Assembly (NCBI GenBank): GCA_000741495.1
Contig: JGZV01000009.1
Location: 81,413-145,412 of the forward strand
Reading direction: 5' to 3'
Source of the DNA: Bifidobacterium thermophilum
GTDB taxonomy: Bacteria > Actinomycetota > Actinomycetes > Actinomycetales > Bifidobacteriaceae
DNA length: 64,000 nt
The notes beneath the pieces are model-generated. The model searched no databases. It was not told the DNA's origin and saw only the letters and a list, made by a program, of their open reading frames with translations. The translations under genes were made by a program, and so were the position numbers. Shown here in pieces: positions 50,290 through 59,084 of the stretch; within the stretch, counting starts at the first letter, position 1, and every line of letters starts with the position of its first letter.

Positions 50290-50333
50290 ACGGGTCTGTG
50301 CGGCCGGCGGTCTGACCGTCGGCACAGACCCGT
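50290..50333 (+). terminator. Hairpin after DUF5067 gene
   Basis: ACGGGTCTGTGC and GCACAGACCCGT pair perfectly 5 bp after the stop codon, with an inner GGTC/GACC. There is no strong T-run. Hairpin array 2 starts just downstream. Confidence 0.7.
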
Positions 50334-50336
50334 CAT

Positions 50337-50588
50337 TGTGTGAGGATTGGCTCACAAACTGGCCGGTTGGGTGCTCTGATTCGCTGATTCAACTGTTTCC
50401 GGTGCCCACTTTGTGAGGATTCGCTCACACTGTGGCAGGTGGATGGCATCGAAACTGAGAATTCGACACGTCTGAGCGTCATTGTGTGAGGATTGGCTCA
50501 CAAACTGACCGGTAGAAACACGATTTCGCTTGTTTGACCGGCCCTATACAGGCTGTTGTGTGAGTGAATCCTCACACAACAGCCTGTG
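50337..50588. repeat. 73-bp-period hairpin repeat array 2
   Basis: Four units: TGTGAGGATTGGCTCACA-type palindromes at 50337-50356, 50410-50429 and 50483-50502, and an inverted unit inside a perfect 15-bp stem near 50549-50585 (AGGCTGTTGTGTGAG with its complement). The distances are 73, 73 and 74 bp. Unit flanks are also partly alike (AACTGGCCGGT / AACTGACCGGT). The array lies between convergent genes, as in array 1. Confidence 0.8.
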
Positions 50589-50634
50589 AAATACATGGGG
50601 CACGATTGGCAGCGCGCGCCATGGCCACCCCGCC

Positions 50635-51876
50635 TCACCCGATATACCGTGCGATCGCCCGTGCGGCCGCGGCTTTCGCCCAGCTTTCCCAAGAGAAATC
50701 AAGGATTTCGAAGTCGACGGTCGCCGCCTGGCTGGGGCGATACCAGTTGATGCCGCTGCGGATCGACTCCTGGTTCATTTTCGCGAGGAACGATGATTCC
50801 CCGCTGATCAGCACTTTCGACGGCATCGCGAAGTTCGCGACTGTGGATACCAACACGCCGAGTCGGAAGCACAGGCGGTTGAGCAGCTGTCGCGCCTGCG
50901 CGGTCCCTTCCTGTGCGTCGGCGGCGAACTGGTCGAAGGTGACCATATGCCCCACCATGCCCGAATACTCCTCGGCCAGCGAATCATTGGTCAGGCATTG
51001 CGAGCAGCCAGTGTGACCCGCGTAACAGCGCGGCCCTTCGGGGTCCACGAGGATATGCCCGGCCAGCCCATAGCTTTTATCAGGGTAGTCCACAGGCATG
51101 CCGTCCTCGGCAAGCGAGTACCCGACGCCTGCACCTATCGTGACCACAGCGAACCGTCGCACGCCGATGCCGGCGCCGAACCAGCTTTCATACAGTAACA
51201 ACGAATCGAGGTCGTTGAACACTGCTGTGGGCAGCCCGCTCGTCTCTTCAATCGCTCCGGCGGCATCGACCTGCCCGTCCCAATGCAGGAAGGGAGCATA
51301 CGTCACATACCGGTCGTCTTCCGCATGTCCGCCGAAGCTCAGCCCTACGGCTACCGGGCTTGGCGTGACGTCCGAACGGTATTTGCGGATCGCCGTGCCG
51401 ATGGTCGCGGCGACATCCTGCGGCTTGGTGGATTCAAGCGTCACCGTGCGGCATGGCCCGACCGGTCGGCACAGCGCGTCCACAGCCACAATACTCACCT
51501 CGGAGCCGTGGATATTGATGCCGAGGAAAGTGCGCTCGCCGGCGCGCAATCGCAGATTGGTCTGCGGTCGGCCGCGCTTTTCGCGTGATTCTTTCGGTAT
51601 GAAGCCTTGCGGGAGTCTGCCTTGTTCTGTGGTGTCACCGGGAAGTTCCTCGATGACACCTTCGTAGATCAGGTCGCTGGTGATGCGCGACAACGCCCCT
51701 TGTGACAGTCCGAGAAGCTGAGCCAGGGTCGTGCGCGCGATGGGCCCGTATTGTGTGATGGCGCGGGTCACCCGGTGGGTTTGCGGGGAGCCGGTGAACC
51801 ATTGGACGTCTGTCGTGAGTTCATGCTCATCGCTTGATTCCGCGGATTTGTGTGCATCCGTCGCATGTGTCGTCAT
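50635..51876 (-). CDS. ROK-family transcriptional regulator
   Basis: A 413-aa repressor of the NagC/Mlc type. The N-terminal winged helix-turn-helix is ITQYGPIARTTLAQLLGLSQGALSRITSDLI, followed by the ROK sugar-binding fold: FLGINIHGSEVSIVAVD, AVGLSFGGHAED, VVTIGAGVGYSLAEDG and the ROK zinc site GHTGCSQCLTND. It is divergent from the sugar importer and probably represses it. AAGGAGCAGCA before the ATG decides the start against an upstream in-frame Met. Confidence 0.92.
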   Translation of the reverse strand: MTTHATDAHKSAESSDEHELTTDVQWFTGSPQTHRVTRAITQYGPIARTTLAQLLGLSQGALSRITSDLIYEGVIEELPGDTTEQGRLPQGFIPKESREKRGRPQTNLRLRAGERTFLGINIHGSEVSIVAVDALCRPVGPCRTVTLESTKPQDVAATIGTAIRKYRSDVTPSPVAVGLSFGGHAEDDRYVTYAPFLHWDGQVDAAGAIEETSGLPTAVFNDLDSLLLYESWFGAGIGVRRFAVVTIGAGVGYSLAEDGMPVDYPDKSYGLAGHILVDPEGPRCYAGHTGCSQCLTNDSLAEEYSGMVGHMVTFDQFAADAQEGTAQARQLLNRLCFRLGVLVSTVANFAMPSKVLISGESSFLAKMNQESIRSGINWYRPSQAATVDFEILDFSWESWAKAAAARAIARYIG

Positions 51877-52136
51877 TGCTGCTCCTTGCCCGTGTTCCGC
51901 TGCCGTTATCGGTGTGTGTGAGGCGCAATCGCGTGGTGCTGCATCGTCCTTGTTCTCATGGCCTCGCATCTGATATCCTGCATTTTCTTTCTCAATACAT
52001 AAAAATACCGTGTTTTTCTTTCCTCATGCAAGAGGCGCGCAGGGGCTGGGAATGAAATCCGCAGTCACGTATGCTCGCAATCACAAACAAAGCCGCAGCG
52101 AAGGTGTTGCGGTGCGGAAGAGGCAAAGGAGTCTTC
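51877..52136. promoter_or_regulatory. Divergent control region ROK gene / sugar importer
   Basis: This 260-bp spacer must carry both promoters and the ROK operator. It contains an A+T-rich block around 51980-52025 with a direct repeat TTTTCTTTC at both ends and AATACATAAAAATACCGTG between, the best candidate operator. I found no classical inverted repeat. Confidence 0.45.
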
Positions 52137-53426
52137 ATGAAGACGGATTCCCATTCAGGACGCGGAACGCTCAGGTCGGCACTTCGTCGGGCCCTCACCG
52201 TGGCATGTGTCGCGGTGATGGGTCTCGGTGCCGCCGGGTGTGGAGCGTCGAACGCGCAGACGGTAACGTTGGATTTCTTCCAGTTCAAGTCCGAGGCCGC
52301 TGACCAGTTCAAGAAGATGGCGGAGGAGTTCGAGAAGGAGAATCCGAACATCCGCATCAACATCAATAATTCCGCGAACGCGCAGACCGATCTGCGCACC
52401 CGGTTCGTGAAGAACCGCGTTCCGGATGTCATCACGTTCAACGGCGATATCAGCTTCGGCATGTTCGCCGCCTCCGGTGTGTTCCATGATTTCACTGACG
52501 ATCCGATTGTTGACGAACTCAACCCTGGCATGGTCCAGATCGCCAAGAACTTGGTACAGACCACCGACCCGGCGAAGAAGCGCCTCTATGGCCTGCCGTT
52601 CTCCGGCAACGCATCCGGCTACATCTACAACAAGACGCTGTGGCGCAAGGCCGGTGTGGATCCGAACAATCCGCCCAAGACCTGGAACGAATTTATTGCC
52701 ATGCTGAAGAAATTCAAGGCTGCGGGTATCAACCCGGTGCAAGCCAGTGTCGCGGACGCGTGGACCACCCAGGCGCCGCTCGCCTCGCTCGCCGGTACGC
52801 TCGTCCCGGAATCCGAGTACACGAAGCTGAAGGAAGGCAAGACCGACTTCAAGACGATCTGGACCGAAACCGCGAAGAAGGAAGTCGAAATGTACTCCTA
52901 TTCGACGTCCGACAAGGGCGTCACCTATCAAGAGGCCACCCAGAACTTCGCGAAGGGCACGGCGGCGATCATCCCGCTCGGCACGTATGCGATCCCGCAG
53001 ATCACGATGATCAACTCCGATATCGACCTCGGGTTCGCGCAGATGCCGGCCAGCAACAACGCCAAGGAGCAGAAGCTCACCGCAGGCGATGACGTGATGC
53101 TCACAATGGGCGCCAACACCAAGCACTCGAAGGAAGCCATGAAGTTCATCAAGTTCCTGATGAGCAAGAAGCAGCTGAACGCCTACGCGAAGGCCCAGTC
53201 CGCTATTTCCCCGCTCAAGGACACCTACTTCGGCAACAAGGCGCTGGAAGGCGTCCGCCCGTTCTTCGAAAGCAACGACGTGGTTGACTTCTGCGACCAC
53301 TACATCCCGTCGTCCATCAACATCGGCGGCTACCTGCAGACCATGGTGATCAGCGGCAACGTCCCCCGCTTCATCAACTCAATGCAGAAGGAATGGGACA
53401 AGGTCCAAGCTCGCACGGTCGAGTAA
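52137..53426 (+). CDS. Sugar ABC importer, substrate-binding lipoprotein
   Basis: A 429-aa CUT1-type binding protein. The signal peptide [19 protein letters not shown] ends in a lipobox (LGAAGC), so it is a lipoprotein on the outer face of the membrane. The mature part starts [28 protein letters not shown], the usual solute-binding fold 1. AAAGGAG decides the ATG at 52137. Two permease genes follow; together with ROK control and neighbouring glycosidases it suggests an oligosaccharide such as a raffinose-family or isomalto-sugar, but specificity cannot be read. Confidence 0.9.
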   Translation: MKTDSHSGRGTLRSALRRALTVACVAVMGLGAAGCGASNAQTVTLDFFQFKSEAADQFKKMAEEFEKENPNIRININNSANAQTDLRTRFVKNRVPDVITFNGDISFGMFAASGVFHDFTDDPIVDELNPGMVQIAKNLVQTTDPAKKRLYGLPFSGNASGYIYNKTLWRKAGVDPNNPPKTWNEFIAMLKKFKAAGINPVQASVADAWTTQAPLASLAGTLVPESEYTKLKEGKTDFKTIWTETAKKEVEMYSYSTSDKGVTYQEATQNFAKGTAAIIPLGTYAIPQITMINSDIDLGFAQMPASNNAKEQKLTAGDDVMLTMGANTKHSKEAMKFIKFLMSKKQLNAYAKAQSAISPLKDTYFGNKALEGVRPFFESNDVVDFCDHYIPSSINIGGYLQTMVISGNVPRFINSMQKEWDKVQARTVE

Positions 53427-53459
53427 GTCGAGTAATCGGACACGGAGAAAGGAAATAGC

Positions 53460-54398
53460 ATGTCTGCAACAGTCGTATCGTCGAAGCAGCCGGCGGCGTC
53501 GGACAAGCCGGCAAAGAAGCGCAAGACCGCGTTCTCCAAGCGCAAGGTCGACCGCGCCTACTACTGGATGACCGTCCCCGCGGCGATTATTTTCGCGGTG
53601 TTCCTGTATGTCCCGTTCATTCGCGGCATCGGCTACTCGTTCACCAATTCGCAGGGCTACGGCAACTTCAAGTTCGTCGGCTTGCATAACTATCAGGCGC
53701 TGTTCAGCGATGACCGCGTCGGCCACGCCTATCTGTTCACCTTCTTCATCGCCATCATCATCACCGTGCTGATCAACCTGATCTCGATGTTCCTGGCGGT
53801 GCTGCTGAACAGCAAGATTGCGTTCAAGAACGGGTTCCGGGCGATCTTCTTCATCCCGTACATCCTGGGCACGCTGGTCATCGGCTACGTGTTCAAGTAC
53901 ATCTTCATGACGCCGCTTCCCGCGCTCGGCAAGGCGCTGGGTATCGGCTGGCTGTCCGAATCGATGCTGACCAGCGAACAGCATGCTTGGATTCCTGTGG
54001 TGTTCCTCGCCGTTTGGCAGGGTGTCGCCTACTCCACGCTGCTGTACATCGCCGGTTTGCAGACCATTGACGATGAAATCTATGAGGCCGCGTCGATTGA
54101 CGGTGTGAATGCGTGGCAGAAGTTCTGGAAGATCACCTTCCCGCTGATTGGACCGTTCGTGACGATCAATCTCGTGCTGTCGCTCAAGAACGCGCTGGGC
54201 ACCTTCGACCAGGTGGTCGCGTTGACGGAAGGCGGCCCGAATTCCTCCACCGAGACCGTGACCTACCTCATCTGGAAGGGTGGTCTGACCGGCGGCGAAT
54301 ACGCGTACCAGACGGCCAATGCGGTGATCTTCTTCATCGTCCTCGCGATTGTCGCGTTCATCCAGCTCGGATTCTCGAGAAGCAAGGAGCAGATCTGA
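53460..54398 (+). CDS. Sugar ABC importer permease (MalF/UgpA type)
   Basis: A 312-aa permease with a cytoplasmic Lys-rich N-terminus and six membrane helices. The ATPase-coupling EAA loop is EAASIDGVNAWQKFWKITFPLI near residue 208. AGAAAGGAAA precedes the ATG. It is the first of two permeases after the binding protein. Confidence 0.93.
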   Translation: MSATVVSSKQPAASDKPAKKRKTAFSKRKVDRAYYWMTVPAAIIFAVFLYVPFIRGIGYSFTNSQGYGNFKFVGLHNYQALFSDDRVGHAYLFTFFIAIIITVLINLISMFLAVLLNSKIAFKNGFRAIFFIPYILGTLVIGYVFKYIFMTPLPALGKALGIGWLSESMLTSEQHAWIPVVFLAVWQGVAYSTLLYIAGLQTIDDEIYEAASIDGVNAWQKFWKITFPLIGPFVTINLVLSLKNALGTFDQVVALTEGGPNSSTETVTYLIWKGGLTGGEYAYQTANAVIFFIVLAIVAFIQLGFSRSKEQI

Positions 54399-54442
54399 CA
54401 GCCGTGCGCCGAAGCCCGACTGACAGAGGGGAAAGGAACATC

Positions 54443-55276
54443 ATGAAAGACAAGACATTCCACAAGGATCATCGGATTAATTGGTGGCTGACCGCACTGA
54501 CCGTGGTGCTGTCGCTGACCGTGCTGGTCCCGCTGTATTTCACCATCGTCACGGCGTTGAAAACACCGGCCGAGGCGGGTACGTTCAGCCTGCCGACGTC
54601 CTGGCAGTGGCATAATTTCGCGGATGCCTCGGCCAAGGTCGATTATCCGCGGGCCGCGCTGAATTCCGCGATCATCACGGTGGCCGCGGTGGTGCTCACG
54701 CTGCTGACGAACACCTTCGTGGCGTACGCCGTCGCCCGCAACATGGACAAGCGCTTCTTCCGCTTCCTGTACTACTTCTTCATCGCCGCGATGTTCGTGC
54801 CGTTCCCGGTGGTGATGCTGCCGATCGCCAAGCAGATGGGCGCCTGGCATCTGGACAACCAGTTCGGCCTGATCCTGCTGTACATGACGCTCGGCCTGGG
54901 CACGAACCTGTTCATCGCGACCGGCTTCATCCGCTCGATTCCGCCGTCGCTTGAAGAGGCGGCGCGTGTGGATGGCGCGAGCACGTGGAAGATCTTCTGG
55001 AAGATCATCTTCCCGCTGATGAGCCCGATCAACGCGACGATCGGCATCCTGACCGCGCTGTGGGCCTGGAACGACTTCCTGCTGCCGCTCATCGTGCTGA
55101 CGGACCAGTCCAACCAGACGATTCCGCTCGCCCAGTACGTGTTCAGCTCGCAGTTCGCGACCAACTACCCGATGGCGTTCTCCAGCTACCTGATGGCGAT
55201 GGCCCCGATCCTGATCGTCTACGTCTTCGCCCAGCGCTGGGTCGTCAGCGGTGTGATGAGGGGCGCCGTGAAGTAA
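54443..55276 (+). CDS. Sugar ABC importer permease (MalG/UgpE type)
   Basis: A 277-aa partner permease with six helices and an EAA loop EEAARVDGASTWKIFWKIIFPLM. GGAAAGG precedes the ATG. The operon encodes no ATPase. Its final codons and stop lie inside a strong hairpin, and the last 11 bases plus following 16 bases are repeated exactly 112 bp downstream. Confidence 0.93.
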   Translation: MKDKTFHKDHRINWWLTALTVVLSLTVLVPLYFTIVTALKTPAEAGTFSLPTSWQWHNFADASAKVDYPRAALNSAIITVAAVVLTLLTNTFVAYAVARNMDKRFFRFLYYFFIAAMFVPFPVVMLPIAKQMGAWHLDNQFGLILLYMTLGLGTNLFIATGFIRSIPPSLEEAARVDGASTWKIFWKIIFPLMSPINATIGILTALWAWNDFLLPLIVLTDQSNQTIPLAQYVFSSQFATNYPMAFSSYLMAMAPILIVYVFAQRWVVSGVMRGAVK

Positions 55277-55310
55277 CGGAAAGCCCAGTGGGCTTTCCGT
55301 TCACGGCGCC
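55262..55310 (+). terminator. Long hairpin over the permease stop codon
   Basis: GGCGCCGTG/CACGGCGCC and AACGGAAAGCCCA/TGGGCTTTCCGTT form a 22-bp stem with a 4-nt bulge and a one-base centre. The stop codon TAA is in the stem. No T-run follows, so this may be an mRNA 3'-end stabiliser as much as a terminator. Confidence 0.75.
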
Positions 55311-55404
55311 GGGCGGGGGATAGTCCCCGCCCCGGTAAAAATCCCGCCGGCCGTAGGCCGTCAATAATTGCCGGATCCCGTGAAGTAACGGAAAGCCCAG
55401 TGGG
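55266..55404. repeat. 27-bp direct repeat at the 3' end of the permease gene
   Basis: The 27 bases at 55266-55292, covering the last codons and stop, recur exactly at 55378-55404, 112 bp on. A third, shorter copy (TAAGGAAAGCCCA) follows at 55406. Between the copies there is a GCGGGG/CCCCGC hairpin and a GGCC-rich stretch. Confidence 0.85.
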
Positions 55405-55466
55405 GTAAGGAAAGCCCACCGCCTTCCTACTCTCCCCATCCACTTCCATCCATCTGTTCTCTCCCG

Positions 55467-55511
55467 CCGAGGGGCCTGTGATGCACATTCACAGGCCCCT
55501 CGGTCTGTTTT
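55467..55511. terminator. Terminator between importer and lacI remnant
   Basis: CCGAGGGGCCTGTG and CACAGGCCCCTCGG make a perfect 14-bp stem with a 9-nt loop, followed on the plus strand by TCTGTTTT. Confidence 0.85.
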
Positions 55512-55605
55512 CCTCACCCATGCAACCACCCAGTCGCACGACAATGGGGTATCTACCGCCTCCCGTCGCTTTTCGCCTCTCGCATCCTGCGCCCGTCGTA
55601 CCGAG

Positions 55606-56210
55606 CTAGTTGTTGCCCTGCGTGATTGCGGCGGTGGTGCTGCCGGGTTCCAACGTGGTCTGCACGGTGATGCGCTTTTCTGGTAGGGGTTCCTGATTGA
55701 TGAGCGCAAGTGTCGTTTTGGCCGTCATCCGCCCGATTTCGCGGGCGGGTTGCGCCATGGTGGTTATTCCGAAGCCGGTCGCCACATCGGACCCATCGTG
55801 CCCCGCAACTGACATGTCTTCTGGAACTCGAATGCCGCTTCGCTGGAGTTCGTGGATGACCGCCAGTGCGTAATAATCTGACCAAGCGCATATTGCGGTG
55901 GGCCTGTCGGGGAGCGAAAGCATGGTGGCTATGGCTTGCTGAACGGATCGTGGGTCGTCTAGGCTGATGTGGTACATGCCGCAGTTTTGCAGGCCCATCT
56001 GCTTGGTGGTGTCGAGATATGCGCCCACACGCTCGTCGTGCCCCCATTGTTTGCCGGTCAGGGGGTCTCGTCGGCCGACGTAACAGAATCGCTTGTACCC
56101 GAGCGCCGCGAGGTAACGGATGAGCGTTGCCGATGACCGATGGCCGAGGACAATGCTGATGATTGGTGGAGAAACGCCGTGGTCTACGAGGCGTACCGCC
56201 GGTCGTTCAA
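55606..56210 (-). pseudogene. LacI-family regulator, N-terminus deleted
   Basis: The frame encodes the C-terminal effector domain of a LacI/GalR regulator: RLVDHGVSPPIISIVLGHRSS, then YLAALGYKRFCYVG and the C-terminal IRVPEDMSVAGHDGSD and TTMAQPAREIGRMTAKTTLALI, ending normally. The DNA-binding helix-turn-helix and roughly the first 140 residues are missing; the upstream sequence instead runs into the antisense of a GH13 gene. A divergent lacI/GH13 pair has lost both 5' ends and the promoter region. Confidence 0.9.
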
Positions 56211-56226
56211 ACCCCCGGTCGTTCAA
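56199..56226. repeat. Direct repeat at the lacI/GH13 deletion junction
   Basis: CCGGTCGTTCAA occurs at 56199-56210 and again at 56215-56226, 4 bases apart, exactly where LacI and GH13 coding sequence meet. It may be the scar of the deletion. Confidence 0.75.
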
Positions 56227-57253
56227 TGACGCCAACGGTGACGGGGAAGGCGACTTCCGCGGCATCATCGACAAGTTGGACTACCTGCATGACCTCGGTG
56301 TGGACGCATTGTGGTTGACTCCGTTCTACCCCTCGCTGCTTGCGGATGGTGGGTATGATGTCGCCGACTATTGCGGCGTGGATCCCAGGTTCGGAACACT
56401 GCAGCAGTTTGCCGATCTCGTTGCAGGCGCGCACGAACGGGGAATACGCGTCATCATTGATATCGTGCCCAACTATACTTCGGACAAGCATCCTTGGTTC
56501 ACCAAGGCACTGCACTCGGCGCCGGTCTGGGTGCTGGGGAACCATGATGTGCCAAGACTGGCTTCACGGATCGGGCTTCCCAAAGGAACGGACGTCGAAC
56601 ATTGGGTCACGTCCAACGGCACCGACCCGAGCATCGATCCCGCCCAGGCAGAACGCCGCGCACGTGCCGATGCGTTGTTGATGCGTGGCCTGCCCGGCAC
56701 CGCGTTCATCTATCAGGGAGATGAGCTTGGTCTGCCCGAGGACCTTGATTTGCAGCCCGCGGACTTGCAAGACCCGATATGGGAGCGTTCTGGGCATCGA
56801 TTCAAAGGACGTGACGGCTGCCGTGTGCCGCTGCCTTGGAACAGCGATTCAGCATCGTTCGGGTTTAGCCAGTCCGGGCATCCTTGGCTGCCGCAGCCGG
56901 CATGGTATGCGCGGTATGCGGTGTCCAATCAGGAACGCTTGCCGGGATCGATGCTGAAGCTCTACCGGGCGGCTATCGCAGCGCGTCGACGTTGGATTAG
57001 GCTTGGAGATGAAGCCGAATGGCTCGCGGATGGCGAATATGCTGAATACGGTCTTGGCTGGAGAGTGTCTTCAGGATTGGAAGTCTTGGTGAATTTCTCT
57101 TCCGACCATGCGATCCGCCTGCCGGAAAACGCAACTGTCATGCTGAATTCGCGCCCGGAAATAACGGATTGTGCGAATAATCAGGTTCCGCCTGAAACCG
57201 CGGTCTGGTATTTCCGTGGAACTTTGGCAGCTCGTAGCAAGGAGAACCGATGA
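56215..57253 (+). pseudogene. GH13 alpha-glucosidase remnant with two deletions
   Basis: The frame begins inside the conserved YPRSF block (PRSFNDANGDGEGDFRGIIDKLDYLHDLGVDALWLTPFYPS) and continues to NYTSDKHPWFTKALHSAP, then jumps to VWVLGNHDVPRLASR. About 170-200 residues expected between them, including the nucleophile Asp (GFRIDVA-type) and acid/base Glu motifs, are missing, and so are the first 25 or so residues. The C-terminal domain is intact. It cannot be catalytic. Its stop overlaps the start of the next gene (ATGA), so it was once the first gene of that operon. Confidence 0.9.
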
Positions 57254-59070
57254 ACAACGTATGCCCGATTGATGTTGTGCGTGTTCAATCCAGCATTCTG
57301 AAAGAAGACACGCATGAGTGCAAGGAATGCGCCGTTCCGGAGACGGCAGTGAATATCGAGCCTGTCCGTGGGGACGATGCTGTCTGGAGTCTGTCGATCT
57401 GCACTGAGGCCGGACCTGCGAAGCGTGAGCAACAATTCATCGCCTGTGATTCATTCGCGCCCTGCGATGCGGTGCGGGTCAGTTGCAGGGTGGGCGTTGC
57501 CGACGGCCAGATTCTGGCGCTGTACCAGCACAAGGAGTGGTGGATGCGACCGGCATGGTGTTCTGCGCCCACGCAAATTCCGTTTGGCACCCAGTTGCTG
57601 CTCTGGCGGTGGAAAGGCCGTGACGATAGTGTGCGATGGAGCGCGGTGCTGGCGGTGTGTGATGCCGATGCCCGTACTGACATCAGAGGGGACGAGCAAG
57701 GCATCACATTCGTGGTCTCTTCGAACCGTATGGGAATGACCCGCATCGAAGCGACGTTGGGGTTCATGGCATCGGCGGAAACTCCGTACCGTGCCGTCCA
57801 GGCGTGCGTATCTGCGGCAGCCGGGCGTACGGGCATCAGCACTCGCAGGAGGAAATCTTTCCCGGACAACCTGTCCGGCTTGGGCTGGTGCACTTGGGAT
57901 TCGCTGGGGCAGGATGTCAATGAGCGCCAGATCATCGAGAAGATGCAGGAATTCCACGATTTGGGAGTGCACATCTCCTGGGTGCTGATTGATGACGGTT
58001 GGTCGGATGTCGACAGGTCTCAACAGAAATTGCGTTCCTTCGATGCCGATCCCGAGCGTTTCCCGCAAGGGCTGGGACATACAGTCGATGTGCTGAAACA
58101 ACGGTTTGGTGTCCAGCATGTCGGCGTATGGCAGGCGTTCCAAGGCTATTGGAACGGTATTGATCCTGACGGACCAGTCGCCGACGCTTTCGGCGACTGC
58201 TTGACACGTTGCCCGTCCGGGGCGCTGGTGCCGGGTCCGACTCATGATCAAGCTGCGCAGTTCTGGAACGCTTGGGAATCGAAGATGAGCGAGCAAGGCA
58301 TCGACGTGTTGAAAGTCGATTCCCAAGGTTCGATATCCGTGATGACCATGGGGGCTGAAAGCTTCGGTGAGTCCACGATCGGCCGTCATCTTGGACTTGA
58401 GGATGCGGCGGATCGGATGAATGCCGCGCTGATCAACTGCATGGCCATGACGCCGGAGAATTTCTGGCACAGCGATCGTGCGCAAGTCGCCCGCACAAGT
58501 GATGATTTCCTCCCGCGGGAGCCGAAATCCCTGGACGAACATCTGATTCAGAACGCCTATTGCTCACTGTTGCTTGGTGAGTTGGTCTATCCGGACTGGG
58601 ATATGTTCTGGAGCGAACATCCCTATGCAAGGGCGAGCGTGTTGTCGCGCGTATTCAGCGGTGGTCCTGTGTACTGTTCGGACGCCTTGGGACATACCGA
58701 TGTGTCTGTCCTCCGCGAGGTCCTTGGGGATGACGGTCATGTGCCCCATCCTGATGCTCCTGGCGTACTTGTTGAGGAATCGTTGTTGAATGACCCCCGG
58801 TCGTCTGACGTTCCCCTGGGTATCCGCGCAAGTTTCGGCGGCCACGAACGCATGCTGTTCGTCGGGCTGAGGCAGCGGCAGATGCAACATGTGGATTTGA
58901 CGGCGGACGTGCCCATGAAGGTATCCGGGCCGGATAGCGACTCGGTGGTTCATCTGCAACAGGGTGATCATGCCCGGTTCGATCTGTCGTACGGTCAGGC
59001 GCTGCTGGTTGATGTTGATCTGACTCCGGACCCCACGTGTTGCGGCATCAGCAATCATCCTCGGCGGTAA
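57250..59070 (+). CDS. GH36-like raffinose synthase / Sip1-type alpha-galactosidase
   Basis: A 606-aa enzyme of the GH36 branch that includes plant raffinose synthase and Sip1 alkaline alpha-galactosidase. The nucleophile Asp lies in IDVLKVDSQGS and the acid/base Asp in VARTSDDFLPREP; GLGWCTWDS and SWVLIDDGWSD are family blocks. No signal peptide. In bifidobacteria the likely role is hydrolysis of alpha-galactosides or transglycosylation; which one cannot be decided from sequence. The start overlaps the GH13 remnant stop, so translation may be weak now that the upstream gene is broken. Confidence 0.85.
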   Translation: MNNVCPIDVVRVQSSILKEDTHECKECAVPETAVNIEPVRGDDAVWSLSICTEAGPAKREQQFIACDSFAPCDAVRVSCRVGVADGQILALYQHKEWWMRPAWCSAPTQIPFGTQLLLWRWKGRDDSVRWSAVLAVCDADARTDIRGDEQGITFVVSSNRMGMTRIEATLGFMASAETPYRAVQACVSAAAGRTGISTRRRKSFPDNLSGLGWCTWDSLGQDVNERQIIEKMQEFHDLGVHISWVLIDDGWSDVDRSQQKLRSFDADPERFPQGLGHTVDVLKQRFGVQHVGVWQAFQGYWNGIDPDGPVADAFGDCLTRCPSGALVPGPTHDQAAQFWNAWESKMSEQGIDVLKVDSQGSISVMTMGAESFGESTIGRHLGLEDAADRMNAALINCMAMTPENFWHSDRAQVARTSDDFLPREPKSLDEHLIQNAYCSLLLGELVYPDWDMFWSEHPYARASVLSRVFSGGPVYCSDALGHTDVSVLREVLGDDGHVPHPDAPGVLVEESLLNDPRSSDVPLGIRASFGGHERMLFVGLRQRQMQHVDLTADVPMKVSGPDSDSVVHLQQGDHARFDLSYGQALLVDVDLTPDPTCCGISNHPRR

Positions 59071-59084
59071 GCCTGCTCTGAGCA

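Noticed and set aside
50337..50588. CRISPR array
   Set aside because: Repeat units are short, palindromic and degenerate, one is inverted, the spacing between repeats is about 53 bp, and no cas genes are present in the window.
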